Assembly (NCBI GenBank): GCA_039000515.1
Contig: JBCFYV010000001.1
Coordinates: forward strand, 15,105,928-15,169,927
Reading direction: 5' to 3'
DNA: 64,000 bases
Source of the DNA: Timema cristinae
Taxonomy: Eukaryota; Arthropoda; Insecta; Phasmatodea; Timematidae
Shown here piece by piece: positions 12,219 to 24,133 of this stretch. Positions within the stretch are counted from its first letter, which is position 1. The number at the start of each line of letters is the position of its first letter. The translations under genes were made by a program, and so were the position numbers. The notes under the pieces were generated by a model. It was not told where the DNA came from, ran no database searches, and worked only from the letters and a program-made list of their open reading frames with translations.

Positions 12219-12475
12219 TGTGGATCAGTGATCGAATGATCTAAGGCGTCATTCTCGCAATAGAGTGGATTGATCATGATGGGGAGATCGAGCTTCGAAT
12301 TCCGGTCGGGTGTATTGAGGGTTCCCCCCCCCCCCCACTCCCCCTAAATGATTTCCCATTCTCCCTCCACTAAAATTTGGGTATATTTCCACTAAGCCTA
12401 TACCTTACTCGTTCCCATTCCACTATCATAATTAATGAAACCTTATAACCCGAACTGGTAGTAAGACAAAGGTTG
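12219..12475 (+). repeat. SINE-B copy
   Basis: The head has GATCGAATGATCTAAGGCGT and a B-box-like CTTCGAATTCC. The middle carries a long C run (12,326-12,340), then TGATTTCCCATTCTCCCTCC. The tail includes ATAACCCGAACTGGTAGTAA. Confidence 0.8.
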
Positions 12476-13408
<933 letters not shown>

Positions 13409-13534
13409 TAATATCAATACCTATGATATAGCAACAATAATAAAAAAAGTTAGTTTTTTTAATAACTTGCCCTTTTTTTAATCAAAATTGGAATGTATTT
13501 TTTTTATCTCTATGCTGCCAACCATTAGCGATGA

Positions 13535-13765
13535 TAGTGCCAATATTTGCAGATAGAGGGGTCTCATGTGAGATCCGCACAACAGGCCCTCCAGCCGTTA
13601 ATCTCAGTTTTATAAACCAGAGGCCTTACTTTTTCATCCAAGCAACTCCTCATTTGTCCACAAGGGGCAGAGTTGACCCCGTTACAGACCCAGATACATC
13701 ACGGATAAATTAAAAAAGAGCTGTGGATCAAACCCGGGATCTTTGGATCTGTAGCCAGAAATTCT
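13535..13765 (-). repeat. tRNA-like repeat of another family
   Basis: The right end holds a B-box complement (GGATCAAACCCGGGATCTTT near 13,726) followed by an A-box-like remnant. A possibly related arrangement is at 23,100-23,375. The copy is too diverged to place its ends. Confidence 0.4.
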
Positions 13766-13977
13766 GAAAGCACTTTTTTTAAAGTTAAATTTCACTTTAT
13801 ATCACAATAATTTATGGTATATATATATGGATATATATTTAAAAAATTATATATACGTGTATATATGTATAAATGCATGCATGTATGTGTTACAGAATAA
13901 TAGAGAAAAGAGAAATATCTTTGTCCACCAAAGAGTTTAATAATCATATTCATTTTCAAAGACATGAATTAAAAAGT

Positions 13978-14740
13978 ATATATACTTGCTTATAGCTCAG
14001 AAACTATCGGCTTTATAAAAATATATTTCCAATACAAATTTTATATTTTTAATAGTACTACAATTTTACAATTCTATCTCATTTAGTTACGGTGAAATTA
14101 TTACAATTGGAAAATTTATCTTATATGAAGTACCCTCAAAGTCATTTTCATGATATTATTATTATTAGCACCGCGTCTTACTACCCGTTCGGGTTATACG
14201 CACTTACGCTAATGTGTAATGGTAGGGTGATAGTGAGATGAAATGAAGGACCTACAGTTTAACGTGGAATCCGAACCACGGTGGAGGCCTGGCATTCCTC
14301 ACATTCACAAGAATTTTCATGATAAAATGAGAACTTCTATCTTGTTTATTATGATAAACCATGTCCAGATATAGAGTTTTTATGTATATCGTTGGAACGA
14401 ATTTTGAGAAAATTGATTTTTTTTTCTCCTTTTACCGTTCAGTAAACTATCTTTTAATTTTAGGCTTAAATATCTAATTCCAAAAACCCCTAGGGGGGAC
14501 CTTATGAAAACCTGAAATACCAAGTTTTAGCCCACCCGTTAAAATAGCGTCGGCTCTATATCTAGGGGTTTTTGTAGTTAGATATTTAACTCTAAATTTA
14601 AAGGTAGTTTATTGAAGGGCAGAATGAGAACAAATCGATTTTTTCAAAACTCATTCTGACAATTTTGATTAAATTTTATATCTAGACACTCATTATAAAC
14701 AATATAACTCTCATTTTCTCGTGAAAATGACTTTGTGAGG
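13978..14740. repeat. decayed interspersed transposon sequence split by a SINE
   Basis: This shares motifs with 21,760-22,150 and 22,190-22,805: AGCTCAGAAACTATCGGCTT, an AATAGTACTACA block, GAAGTACCCTCAAAGTCATT, and GATACCAAGTTTTAG-type text (here AATACCAAGTTTTAGCC). The SINE-A copy at 14,156-14,312 interrupts it. No transposase or reverse transcriptase frame survives. Confidence 0.6.
14144..14324 (-). repeat. 5'-truncated SINE-A copy with 12-bp target-site duplication
   Basis: Minus-oriented: the ATT tail and the shared 3' segment (GCACCGCGTCTTACTACCCG) lie on the left, and the copy stops before the tRNA-like head. The flanks are perfect 12-bp repeats ATTTTCATGATA at 14,144-14,155 and 14,313-14,324. 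Truncation at the head end with a duplicated target is the expected outcome of LINE-assisted insertion. Confidence 0.93.
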
Positions 14741-15539
14741 GTACTAAGACGTAAGAAAGTAAGTAACAGTGTATATTATTTCATTTATGATCTTTGGTCT
14801 AGTGTTTCTAGAAAAATGTATAGACCTATTAATTCGTTTCACAAATCCTACGAGTTTTTATCATATGTATATTTTAAGCAAATTGGCGCTTTTCATTTGG
14901 CGTGGAAATGCAAAACGATGGGAACAAACGGTTATCTTCAATAATGGTTATTGTTTTACAATTTTCTTTTCGGAAACGGTTTGTTCAAGAATAAAAGCAA
15001 GTTGATTAAGTTATACTTTTTATATACACACCTCCTCTATAATTTTAAAAGTGATCAAATATCGATGAAATTAACATTTTTTAATAGAAAACTGCCAGCT
15101 TCATAACAAAAAATAAGAAAATGTAACAATTAATAAACATAGGTAAATGATTATAAAAGGGGTGTTGAAAATATTAACATAAAAATTTCACTCGTTCTCG
15201 AGAAAACTGACATTTCCAAACGTATGATATTTTCGCAAGACCTGTCCGATATCTCGCGCCATCTACAGTTTCCGTGATCCATCTGTTCTTGTTGGCGCGG
15301 AAGGATACTTTGGTCGGTTGTGAAATCACGCCTTTCACCCTCCCGTCCAACACCCCACAAAACAGGTTTTAGACTTGCACTTGATAGGGCCCAGGGCCTT
15401 AAGATAAAAGTGGAAAAAATCTGTGTGGTGCATCGTACCATTTATCTCAATAGTTATTTGTATTAAAATATTAACTAAATTGATATTGCTTTCTTTGTTA
15501 AAACATTATTAGTGTATTCTCTCTATATTAAATATGTTT
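14741..15539. other. beat intron 1 sequence; possible transposon remnant at 15,150-15,440
   Basis: The 15,150-15,440 block is GC-richer and carries a 96-codon minus-strand frame with no recognised domain. The remainder is AT-rich and featureless. Confidence 0.4.
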
Positions 15540-15800
15540 TTTTATCACCGCTTCTTACTGCCTGTTCAGATTATACGAATATATGATAATTATTACTCTA
15601 ATAGGGTAAGGATGAGGAAGGAAGAAATTAAGAGTTAATCTCTCCGCATTTGCTTGGAAGTGGAGTGATAAACCAATTAATAAAAACCACCCTCAATAGA
15701 CCCGATTGAGATTCAAACCCCGATCCCTCCCCTCCCCTCCCCCCCATCCTCAGCAGGCCAGTCTAACATGAGAGTAACGCCATAAACCATTTTTCCACTG
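15540..15800 (-). repeat. SINE-B copy
   Basis: From left to right it reads as the complement of the shared tail (CACCGCTTCTTACTGCCTGT), the family middle, then a head with GAGATTCAAACCCCGATC. A C-rich expansion sits near 15,725-15,745. Confidence 0.8.
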
Positions 15801-16306
15801 AAGCGGGTGTTTTAAAAGTTTTCTTTAATATATCTTTGCTATTACAACAAATTACCTTAGTAATATTAAATACAACAAATGACCCTTGAAAACACAAACT
15901 GGGATCTATCTAATATATACTTCCAGGAATATACTTATTATTACTATTGCTATCTAACTTTTATATTTGGAAATAATCGGGACTGAATTCTTTCTGTCAA
16001 CCAATATCACCGTAAAGAGAACATCGTTCCACATACATGAACATATTTGTATTTTTTTAAATAAAGTAGGAGGATGGATGTTAAAACAAAACAAATCAAT
16101 ATCAAATATTTATTTCCGCCTAAAAATACAACTCATTTTGTTTTTGTAACAAACATTTGTATTTGCTTAGTAATGTTTTCTGAAGCAAGACCTAATACAA
16201 GTTGGTAAACAGACTTCAGGAGTAATTCGTCTCCTCTTTGTCAGTGTTTTAGGCGTGCGGGGGAGGGGGGGGGGTTAAATCCTGGTTTTCTGCGTTATCC
16301 TCAGTG

Positions 16307-16545
16307 GTGTGTCGTGGAGTGTTGCCAGGGTAAGCAAAGTTAATTTAAACTGTACCTGTGAATTGTTCTAATCACTCAGTAGAACATTCATTGACATTGT
16401 CTTGTCGTGGAGTGTTGTCAGGGTAAGCAGAGCTAGTTTAAACTGTACTTGTGAATTGTTCTCATCACTCATTAGAACACTCATTGACAGTGTCGTGTCG
16501 TGTAGTGTTGCCAGGATAAGCAAAGTTAGTTTAAACTGTAGCCCT
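16307..16545 (+). repeat. foldback-family arm only, about 2.6 units
   Basis: Tandem 93-bp-type units (GTGTTGCCAGGGTAAGCA, TTTAAACTGTACCTGTGAAT, TCACTCAGTAGAACA) stand without the centre or an inverted partner. They match the plus-oriented arms at 25,590, 29,791, 37,768 and 42,884. Confidence 0.88.
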
Positions 16546-16731
16546 GTAAATATTTCAGTGTGATATTGCTTGACGATAGAAGTTGAATACTTAATTATTT
16601 TACGTTTTATTTTTATATAAATAGCTTCTATAGTCAATAATAATGGGGGTAACTATGTTTATTTCTGTAAATATTGAGACCATGACGGTAAAATGTATAT
16701 TAATTGTGTAGGCTAAAACCAATGCAACCCA

Positions 16732-17106
16732 TTAAAGTGTGGATTGTAGGGAACGCGAGTTAAGGTAATTGTTTTTGCAGTTTTATAGCAAAAAAATTGT
16801 GTTGTCCATATAAATTATTTCTCCAGTAGCAACGTTTTGTTTAATTTTCTTCACGTGGTGATATCAACAGTTGTTGAATATCTGTCATGAGCAGATGATA
16901 AACTTTTTAAATGAACAGAAAAAGTTGGAATTAAATTCCAGGACCTCCTTTACAGATATTCAACAACTGTTGATATCACCATGTGAAAAACATTACCCTT
17001 TAGTGTTTCTACTGTAGAAATATTTTAATTATTTTTGGACCAAAATGCTTTATATAAAACTGAAAAAACACTGTATTTAACTTACTCTCCTATATCCTCA
17101 TCTTAA
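16732..17106. mobile_element. TTAA-flanked MITE, copy 1
   Basis: The ends are TTAA at 16,732 and 17,103. GGGAACGCGAG follows near 16,749, corresponding to GGGGACGCGAG in copies 2 and 3. A perfect 26-bp inverted pair (16,860-16,885 with 16,952-16,977, core AACAGTTGTTGAATATCTGT) surrounds a short loop, with weaker pairing outward (CTCCAGTAGC against TCTACTGTAG). No transposase is encoded. The TTAA target would fit piggyBac-type mobilisation, which is an inference. Confidence 0.85.
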
Positions 17107-17274
17107 AAGAGATTTGTTGTGTGTTTTGCGGGATTGATATTTTATAAGTTGGATTTAATTGATTTCAATTTCTTCAAGATACAATGGCACCATAAAGCCC
17201 TCCCGAGTTGAAGATGGCTGTGTTATCTGATAACGCGCGATCTAAATTTGTCACTCATATGTAGCTGAGGATTT

Positions 17275-17430
17275 CCGCTCGTCCATCACAGACTCTGCCT
17301 TGGAATATGAGTGAAGGGGCACAGAACAGCTCTTGGAATAACTCAGTGACTAGAGCTTTGGGGTATTAAGCCAAATGTCCCGGGTTCGATTCCCGTGTCC
17401 AGGTGTCTTTTTTCCATTTAGAGAATAGCT
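17275..17430 (+). repeat. tRNA-derived repeat, family C
   Basis: It carries CTCTTGGAATAACTCAGTGA, then TATTAAGCCAAATGTCCC, then GGGTTCGATTCCCGTGTCCA. The leading stretch with CATCACAGACTCTGCC matches positions ~805-822 of the first copy. The degenerate cloverleaf and repeated flanks argue against a functional tRNA. Confidence 0.7.
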
Positions 17431-17528
17431 TATCCTATATTTAGAGAATAGCTTATCCTATATTTATACAGTATTTAAGAAAAAAAAGGGGGGGGGGCCT
17501 TAAGAGGTTGAAATATTACTTGGGTTGG

Positions 17529-17790
17529 TTTTTTTTCACTTATACACCATGCATAACCTATTCGAGCTATCCTCATATTTACGCTGATAGGGTAAGGATT
17601 ACTAAGGTAGAATTTAGAGGAAAGGTACTCTCATTTGCGTGGAAGGAAGTGGGGAAACAGTTTTAGTAATAACATATCTTAAGCATATATATATACCAGT
17701 GTGGGGTTCTAGCCTATAACTCTCCATCACCGGCTGACCAGACAATAAGAGATTGGCGCATTTGACCAAATGCACACTGGTACGCGAGTG
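17529..17790 (-). repeat. diverged SINE-B copy
   Basis: It has the complement of the tail (TATACACCATGCATAACCTA, decayed), the family middle with CTCTCATTTGCGTGGAAGGA, and a head remnant near 17,700-17,760. Confidence 0.65.
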
Positions 17791-18344
17791 TACGTGTCAA
17801 ATTTTACTATTTAAATGTAAATTTCGATTCTAATTAGACACACCTTCACATACATGACTTTGAAAGAGGTGAAACAAAACAAAAAAATCAAAAGCCTTGT
17901 TGCGATTCAAAGTATTTTAATTGTTTTTTTAAATGCTGTTTTTAATAGATAATGGAAAACGTTTACACCGATTGTGGGTGAGGGAATTACATGTTTTAAT
18001 TTAAAAATCGGGATTTTGACAAACCAACATTTTTAAGGGTGGGCAGAAAGCTATGTGTGTTAAAATATTTTTACTTTTTTTTTTAACAAAATTATTTTTT
18101 TGTCAACATAAATCAAATATTACTAGTGTCAAGACTTGACTTAATTTTCTACACATGCTAATTTCAACGGTCATTGTATACATATTATGGAGAGCCCGGA
18201 ATTTGATCGGAGACTTTTTTAGATTAAGAGAAAAACTCCTGTCTAAATTTCGCTATACCCATAATAATATGTTAAGAGAGCTTTTGAGACTAATATTTGT
18301 AGAAAATTAAACTAAACAAAAAAGTATTTTATTCTTGGAAGTGA

Positions 18345-18500
18345 AAATTGACACCTTGTCACGGGAATCGAACCTGTGACCTTTGATTTAGTACTAAAAT
18401 GCTTTATACCACTGAGCTATTCAGGAATCGTCCCGTGCCCAGGGTCATTCTCAACTCGAGCCAAAGGCCTCTGGTTCGATTACCGTAACTATGTGTATTT
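18345..18500 (-). repeat. tRNA-derived repeat, family C
   Basis: Minus-oriented: GTCACGGGAATCGAACCTGT (B-box complement), TTTAGTACTAAAATGCT and CCACTGAGCTATTCAGGA (A-box complement). It is followed by CCCGTGCCCAGGGTCATTCT, also found in the copy at 20,190. Confidence 0.7.
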
Positions 18501-19270
18501 TTTCAATTTAATGAATATTATATTTAGATACGGCTATAACTGTAATTATCAAATATAGCTTGGGTATTTAATCCATCATAAACTGTATTTATTGAAACAA
18601 TATAGTATTTATTTTGTACAGAAAAGTGTTTTGGCAGAAAAATGATTATAATTAATAATAACCCTAGTTCTCATTTTCTTCCAACGCACCTTAGAATTTT
18701 TTTTATATAAATATTTCGTTTAAATCCCACATATAATTTATTCACTATTCCTGACCAAAAGGTTTTCAAAATTCGACAACTATTCTTTTTTTTTTTCCAA
18801 GGTGACGAAAGAATGAATAGAACCCTACATTTCGTCTGTTTTCCGCACAAATATGTACCAGGATAGTAGGAGGTATTAGGAGCGTAGAAGGTATCAGTGG
18901 GTCAGAATTTCTCTAGTCGAGATGTGTGTGATCAATCGGATGAGATTCCAGGGACGGGCAGACGCTGTAAAAGAAGGGAAACTGTATTAGTGATGGCGGT
19001 AGAGGCGCCTGGGCGTCGCGACGCTGCTACGTTCTGTCCGGGTACAGAACTAACCTGTGCGGGGGTGGAGAGCGTTGAGGACATATTACATGCAACCCCT
19101 GGAATTATAGATAGAGCACGTTCACGATAAATTGAAACCTTTTTTATGTTTATTTTATAAATATCTGAAAATGAATTCAAATCAATCAGTTTTACGAAAG
19201 TAGGTGAGAGATTAGAACCCCTGTCTCACATTCCAAGAGGTGGGAGTAATGAATATTTTGACTAGTTTAT
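18501..19270. other. beat intron 1 sequence; unassigned GC-richer block
   Basis: The 18,880-19,130 block is GC-richer with overlapping 77- and 82-codon frames on opposite strands. No domain is recognisable in either. Decayed transposon sequence is the most likely explanation. Confidence 0.4.
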
Positions 19271-19274
19271 TTAC

Positions 19275-19635
19275 TTAAGGTAGTGATGAAGGGGACGCGA
19301 GTTATGGGCAGTGATTTTGCAGTTTATATTATTTATTTTTTATTTGCCAAAAATAAATCAAATATTGCTCCAGTAAAAACAAAGAGTTTAATTTTCTTCA
19401 CACATACATCAACAGTTGTTGAATATCTGTCAAGGGTGTCCTGGAATTTAATAAAAAGTTTCTCTTATAATGCCACTATGCTCATGACAGATATTCAACA
19501 ACTGTTGATATAACCATGTAAAGGAAATTAAATTCTGTATTGGAGAAATATTTGATATATTTTTGTTAAAAAATTGTTATAAAAACTACACAAAAAAATT
19601 GGGGTTTTCTTGCTTTCCCTACATAACCACCTTAA
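19275..19635. mobile_element. TTAA-flanked MITE, copy 2
   Basis: The copy runs from TTAAGGTAGTGATGAAGGGG at 19,275 to a mirrored end at 19,632-19,635 (ACATAACCACCTTAA). The internal inverted pair (AACAGTTGTTGAATATCTGT and its complement) is retained near 19,410 and 19,488. Length about 361 bp. Confidence 0.9.
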
Positions 19636-19997
19636 GATTATTACAAAAAAACAAGCACACAATGGTAAACAAATGAACCCAACTACAAGTAATGTTTTAT
19701 TCAAAAGGTTTAAACTTGCTGTGGATGAAGTGTAGTTTGTATTTGTTTGTCCAAGTTCTTTTTTTTTATATAATTTTTTTTAAGGATGATCTAAGTAGGT
19801 CTTAGTCGACACCTGGTAATTTGTTCATTTTGACATAAATATAATTCTTTTAGGACCAGAGGTAAACTACATACAAAAATACATTCAACAAAAGTGTAGA
19901 GTCGTGTCGTCAGCTTATGGATACAAATATTAATATAGTATAATCTGGGAAGGACGGTAAGATTAGAATTTTTGCAAAATATAATTTTGATATTTTA
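19636..19997. other. beat intron 1 sequence, no gene seen
   Basis: AT-rich intronic stretch without supported features. Confidence 0.5.
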
Positions 19998-20115
19998 AGT
20001 TTTCAACATCACGTCATACTACCGTTTAGGCTATACTTATTTATATTAACTACGCAAATGGACTAGTGATGAGAAAGGTTGAATTTGGAGGAAGCATCCC
20101 CACATTTTGGATTAA
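19998..20115 (-). repeat. SINE-B 3' fragment
   Basis: Only the tail half survives: complement of the shared tail (CATCACGTCATACTACCGTT) and part of the middle (GGTTGAATTTGGAGGAAGCA). Confidence 0.6.
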
Positions 20116-20139
20116 ATAACAACGCTATTATATTTGATA

Positions 20140-20612
20140 ATTTAGATTATAGCCGCATATAAACATCACATTCTTCTAATTAAAAAAATTACACCTGAAC
20201 ACAGGAATCGGACACGTGACCTTTGGCTTAATACGCCAATGTTCTCTAACCACTGAGCTATCCAGGAATCATCCCATGTCCAAGGTCATTCTTAACTCAT
20301 ATTTTAAGACAGAATCTGTGAGGGATGTGCAGAAATCGTCAGCTACATAATGTGTGGGATTAAGATCCAGAGCTATCATATAACGCAGCCATCCTCGACT
20401 CTGGAGGGTTTTATGCTGCCAACAGTTCTGTGACAACTGTACGAATGCGCGGTGGATTAATTAGCCAAGAAACTATATTTGTTAACTGCGGTTATAGCCG
20501 CATATATATTATGTTATTTAAATTGATGACTCCTGGGTACCTCAATGGTTTAAGCATTGGCATACTTTGCCAAAAATACCATGTTTGATTCCCGTGTAAA
20601 TGTGTCATTTTT
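20140..20612. repeat. family C elements, one minus and one plus copy
   Basis: A minus copy (20,190-20,425) has GGAATCGGACACGTGACCTT and CCACTGAGCTATCCAGGAAT. A plus copy (20,526-20,612) has CTCAATGGTTTAAGCATTGG and TTGATTCCCGTG. Similar ATAGCCGCATATA motifs occur at 20,151 and 20,495, so an inverted-repeat boundary may enclose the pair. Confidence 0.6.
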
Positions 20613-20627
20613 AAATCTAAAAAATAT

Positions 20628-20757
20628 ATCCACATTTACATAGACGAAGAGTTGTAAAATCATTAATGAAAAATCACCCGGCCAAGATTTGAACTCCGAT
20701 CTCCACGTCACCAGTGGTCCAGTTTATTGTGAGATTAACGCCTTTTAGACCAGACGT
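20628..20757 (-). repeat. SINE-B head fragment
   Basis: It has the complement of the middle (CACATTTACATAGACGAAGA) and of the head (GCCAAGATTTGAACTCCGAT). The tail is absent. Confidence 0.6.
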
Positions 20758-21170
20758 GTAAAGTTTGCGGCACCTGGAACTTATGAAGAACTAAAATACC
20801 ATGCACACCTATTCTTATTTTTGATAAACGTCGTAGAATTACAACATATGTAGATTTGGCATGATTTGAGAAAATTGGACATAACCAATTTTCTTTTCTG
20901 CAAAAGGGGTAAATTTGCAAAAGATGTTGAATTTGAGCACTATCTATGTTAAATGTTTGGGAGCACATACTCGTACTATGATAACATTTTTTCTTTCATT
21001 AAATGGTACGGAACTCCGCACGGACTTTCTCGCTCTATTGTTTAAAAATGGAGATATTTACTCATAACTCGTAATATATATGGAACAAAATAATATACAC
21101 TAGCAAACCCCAAGCACAAATTGTGTTATAATTATGATTGATATTGGGTTCCCAAGGGCTAAAACATCGT
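20758..21170. other. beat intron 1 sequence, no supported gene
   Basis: A 77-codon minus-strand frame (20,735-20,968) overlaps the SINE-B fragment and shows no domain. Confidence 0.4.
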
Positions 21171-21473
21171 ATTAAAATGTTTTATTATTATTATTATTAT
21201 TATTATTATCACTGCGTCTTACTACCCGTTCGGGTTATACGCACTTACTCTAATGTGTAATGGTAGGGTGATTGTGAGATGGAATGGAGGACCTATAGAT
21301 TAACGTGGAATCCTTCACATTCACAAGTTTTGATTAATACACGTCTTGTCAGAGGTGAAGGAAGGGTTTGGTAATCAGATAAATCTGTGCCGGGACCGAG
21401 GATTAAACCCCGGCCGTCATCACAGAAGCCTGACACCTTACCCCTAGACCACCAGGTCACCCATTAAAATGTT
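21171..21473 (-). repeat. near-complete SINE-A copy with 11-bp target-site duplication
   Basis: From the left: (TTA)n tail, shared 3' segment (GCGTCTTACTACCCGTTCGG), body, and tRNA-like head complement (GGATTAAACCCCGGCC, then CCTAGACCACCAGGTCACC). The flanks ATTAAAATGTT at 21,171-21,181 and 21,463-21,473 are identical. A segment of the body around CCGAACCACGGTGG is missing relative to other copies. Confidence 0.94.
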
Positions 21474-21759
21474 GACTGCCGATTAAAATTTATGACATTT
21501 TATTAGGGGTTGTACATCTTATGGTTATCGCATTTTGATTAAATTTTTCATTTATAAATTTTGATCAACAAAACAGGTAAATATTGACTATTGAGTCTAA
21601 AATGATAGAGATAGATCATTGCAGTACAAACATTTCCCTTAAGAGTTTAAAGAAAGAAGAACATAAATGTTTTGAGAGCGTTACTCATTTACTTACTCCA
21701 TGGAATTAGAGAATTGTTGCGTTAAAACTTTAGCATCTCTTTACAACTAAAGCTCACAA

Positions 21760-22805
21760 AATTGTATTAAAATACTTGCCAATATCTCAGAAACTGTTGG
21801 TTTTATAAAGATAAATTTCAAATAAATGTTTTTTTTTATTTCTAATAGTCCTACAACTTTGCAATGATATGTTATTTAGTATCTCAAATAGTTGCGGAGA
21901 TCAGGAGATTTACGATTCTGTAAAGTACCCTAAAATTAATTTTCATGGGAAAATTAAAATAGCCATTTTATCTATAATCTTAATCAACACCCATTTGTGA
22001 ATTTTAATCAAAATCATTAAAGCCGATTTTGAGAAAATCGTTTTTTTTTTTCTCTCTTTTTCGCCCTTTTTTAAACTACTCTTAATTTTAGGGTTAGACA
22101 GACATACAAACGACATTTCAAAAATCACTTTTTAGGGTTTGGGGGGTCATGAGATGTCGACATCTATCAACATTTCAGGTTAGATTTTTTTAATGGTCGC
22201 AATACTTTACCTTTAGTGTTCGTAAAGTTAAAAAAATATTTGCATATAGCTTGTAAGTTATTGGTTTTATCACAATATGATCCAAATAAAAGATCTTGAT
22301 TATAAATAGACCTACTTATTTGCTATGATAAGTAATTAATTATATAACAAATAATTACGGAGATATGAAAAAAATTAAAATTTACATATCAGACAAGAAC
22401 CCTTAAAGTCATTTTGGCAAAAAAAATTAGAGTAGCCATTTTGTTTGTAATATTGATGAATGTATAGAAATTAAATTTAATCAAAATCGTTAGAGCCAAT
22501 TTTGAGAAAATCGATTCTTTCACTTTACTCCCTTCTGTAAACTACACCTAATTTTAGGGCTAGATATCAAATTCCAAAAACCACTCGGGGAAACCTTATT
22601 AAAACCCTAGATACCAAGTTTTAGTCTGATCGGTCAAATAGTTTAGGCTCTACTCCGAGGTACAGACAGGCAGAAAGACGGAAATGCAAAAACCACTTTT
22701 TTGTATTCGGATGATTATGAAACGTTTAAATTCATTAAAATCTCGAGTTTGAACTTTTTGAAGGTCACAATACTTTCCCTACCTGTAAGATAGCGAGAAA
22801 GTAAA
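21760..22805. repeat. two diverged direct copies of a decayed transposon segment
   Basis: Positions 21,760-22,150 and 22,190-22,805 share ordered motifs: TTGGTTTTAT, AAGTACCCT-like text, ATTTTGAGAAAATCG, and a lead-in to TAATTTTAGGG. The second copy adds GATACCAAGTTTTAGTCTGA. The element at 13,978-14,740 is a third relative. No coding frame remains. Confidence 0.6.
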
Positions 22806-23085
22806 AAACTTAATGTCTTTTCTTACGGACTCAGCTATGAAAGTGACTTCGACGCAAGATTTAAATACTGGTATTCACATAATTGATTTTAAATTTCTGA
22901 TAAAATTAAATAAAAAGGATCTTTCTTATTGTTTTATATTGGGGCCTAATTTTTCCTTTCTTCCCTTTTTTCAGCAATAAAGTAATAAATTGGAATTATT
23001 TTTATTTCTCCTCCTTAAATCAACAGCCCAAATTTGGTTTGATGTGATTTTTCTCCGGAACTGGTCACGCACAGCCCTCCGCCTG
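22806..23085. other. beat intron 1 sequence, no gene seen
   Basis: AT-rich spacer without supported features. Confidence 0.5.
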
Positions 23086-23099
23086 GTTAGTGCTGTCTG

Positions 23100-23375
23100 C
23101 ACCATCTGGTAGATATCCCATGTACTTGGGGGTGTTCATAAAGTGTGGTGGTTCGCCGTTGCCTTTCACACAGAATTTCTATGAGCGAGATCGAAAGGAC
23201 CTATCAATTTTGCCACAATCGACACGGGACCAACGGCTTTACTTCACTTCCCTAGAAAGTTATGCTACAGATTTTTATCACTCTAGAGAAATCCGTCGAC
23301 CCCGGCTGGGTTTGAACCCACGAATATAAGGTCTTGAGACAAGCACTTTACCCCAAGACTACTGAGGATGATTCT
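23100..23375 (-). repeat. tRNA-like SINE of another family
   Basis: The right part reads GGCTGGGTTTGAACCCACGA (B-box complement), ending AAGCACTTTACCCCAAGACT (A-box-like complement). The head differs from SINE-A, -B and -C. The 79-codon plus-strand frame across it is incidental. Confidence 0.55.
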
Positions 23376-23577
23376 TTCCACTTCAGCACATGAAAATATT
23401 GATTTCATTTTACACAATGAGGCAACCTCAGTATTTAAAATTTCCAATGTGGCCCTTGAGACAAAAACCAGTTTGACACCCCTGGTTCTAATATTTAATG
23501 AGTCTGTAAGTCATGTGTTGTTATAATCATTGGGTTCATGGCGTGATCACGATAAACTTAATGTTCACTTAACCCGT

Positions 23578-23820
23578 TTTGGTAGCCGCAGGAGTCTAAC
23601 ACGCTACTCTCGCAATAGGCCAGACTAGAAGCTCGAGGTTAGAATCTCGGTCAGGTGTACTGAAGTTTAAAAAAATAGTTTTCCACTTTCCACTCAAGTA
23701 AATGCGGGTACAATTTATATAAACATAGCTTTCTTATCCTTAAAACAATTAGTGTAATTAGTACCCAAGCGTATGAACCGAACAGGTATTAAGATGCAGT
23801 GCTAAAAAAGTCACGTAACG
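23578..23820 (+). repeat. SINE-B copy
   Basis: The head (GGTAGCCGCAGGAGTCTAAC, with GAGGTTAGAATCTCGGTCAG as degenerate B-box) is followed by the middle (TTTTCCACTTTCCACTCAAG) and a tail including GAACCGAACAGGTATTAAGA. It ends just before the insertion site of the next SINE. Confidence 0.8.
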
Positions 23821-24133
23821 TAACGTAACGGTTGGTGACCTGACGGTCTAGGGGTAAGGTGTCAGACTCTGTGCTGAGGTCCGGGGTTCAATCCTCGGTC
23901 CCGGCACATATTTATCTGATTTACAAACCCTTCCTTCATCTCTGACAAGACGTATATTAATCACAACTTGTGAATTTGTAGTGTGCCAGGGCTACCACCG
24001 TGGTTCGGATCCCACGTTAAACTGTAGGTCCTCCATTTCATCTCACAATCATCCTACCATTACACATTAGCGTAAGTGCGTATAACCCGAACGGGTAGTA
24101 AGACACGGTGCTAGTAACAATAACGTAACGGTT
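23821..24133 (+). repeat. full-length SINE-A copy with 13-bp target-site duplication
   Basis: The element (23,834-24,120) has a tRNA-like head GGTGACCTGACGGTCTAGGG with A-box, and B-box GGGGTTCAATCCTCGG. The body runs through CACCGTGGTTCGGATCCCAC and the tail includes ATAACCCGAACGGGTAGTAA. Perfect flanks TAACGTAACGGTT lie at 23,821-23,833 and 24,121-24,133. This is the best reference copy of the family in the window. Confidence 0.95.
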
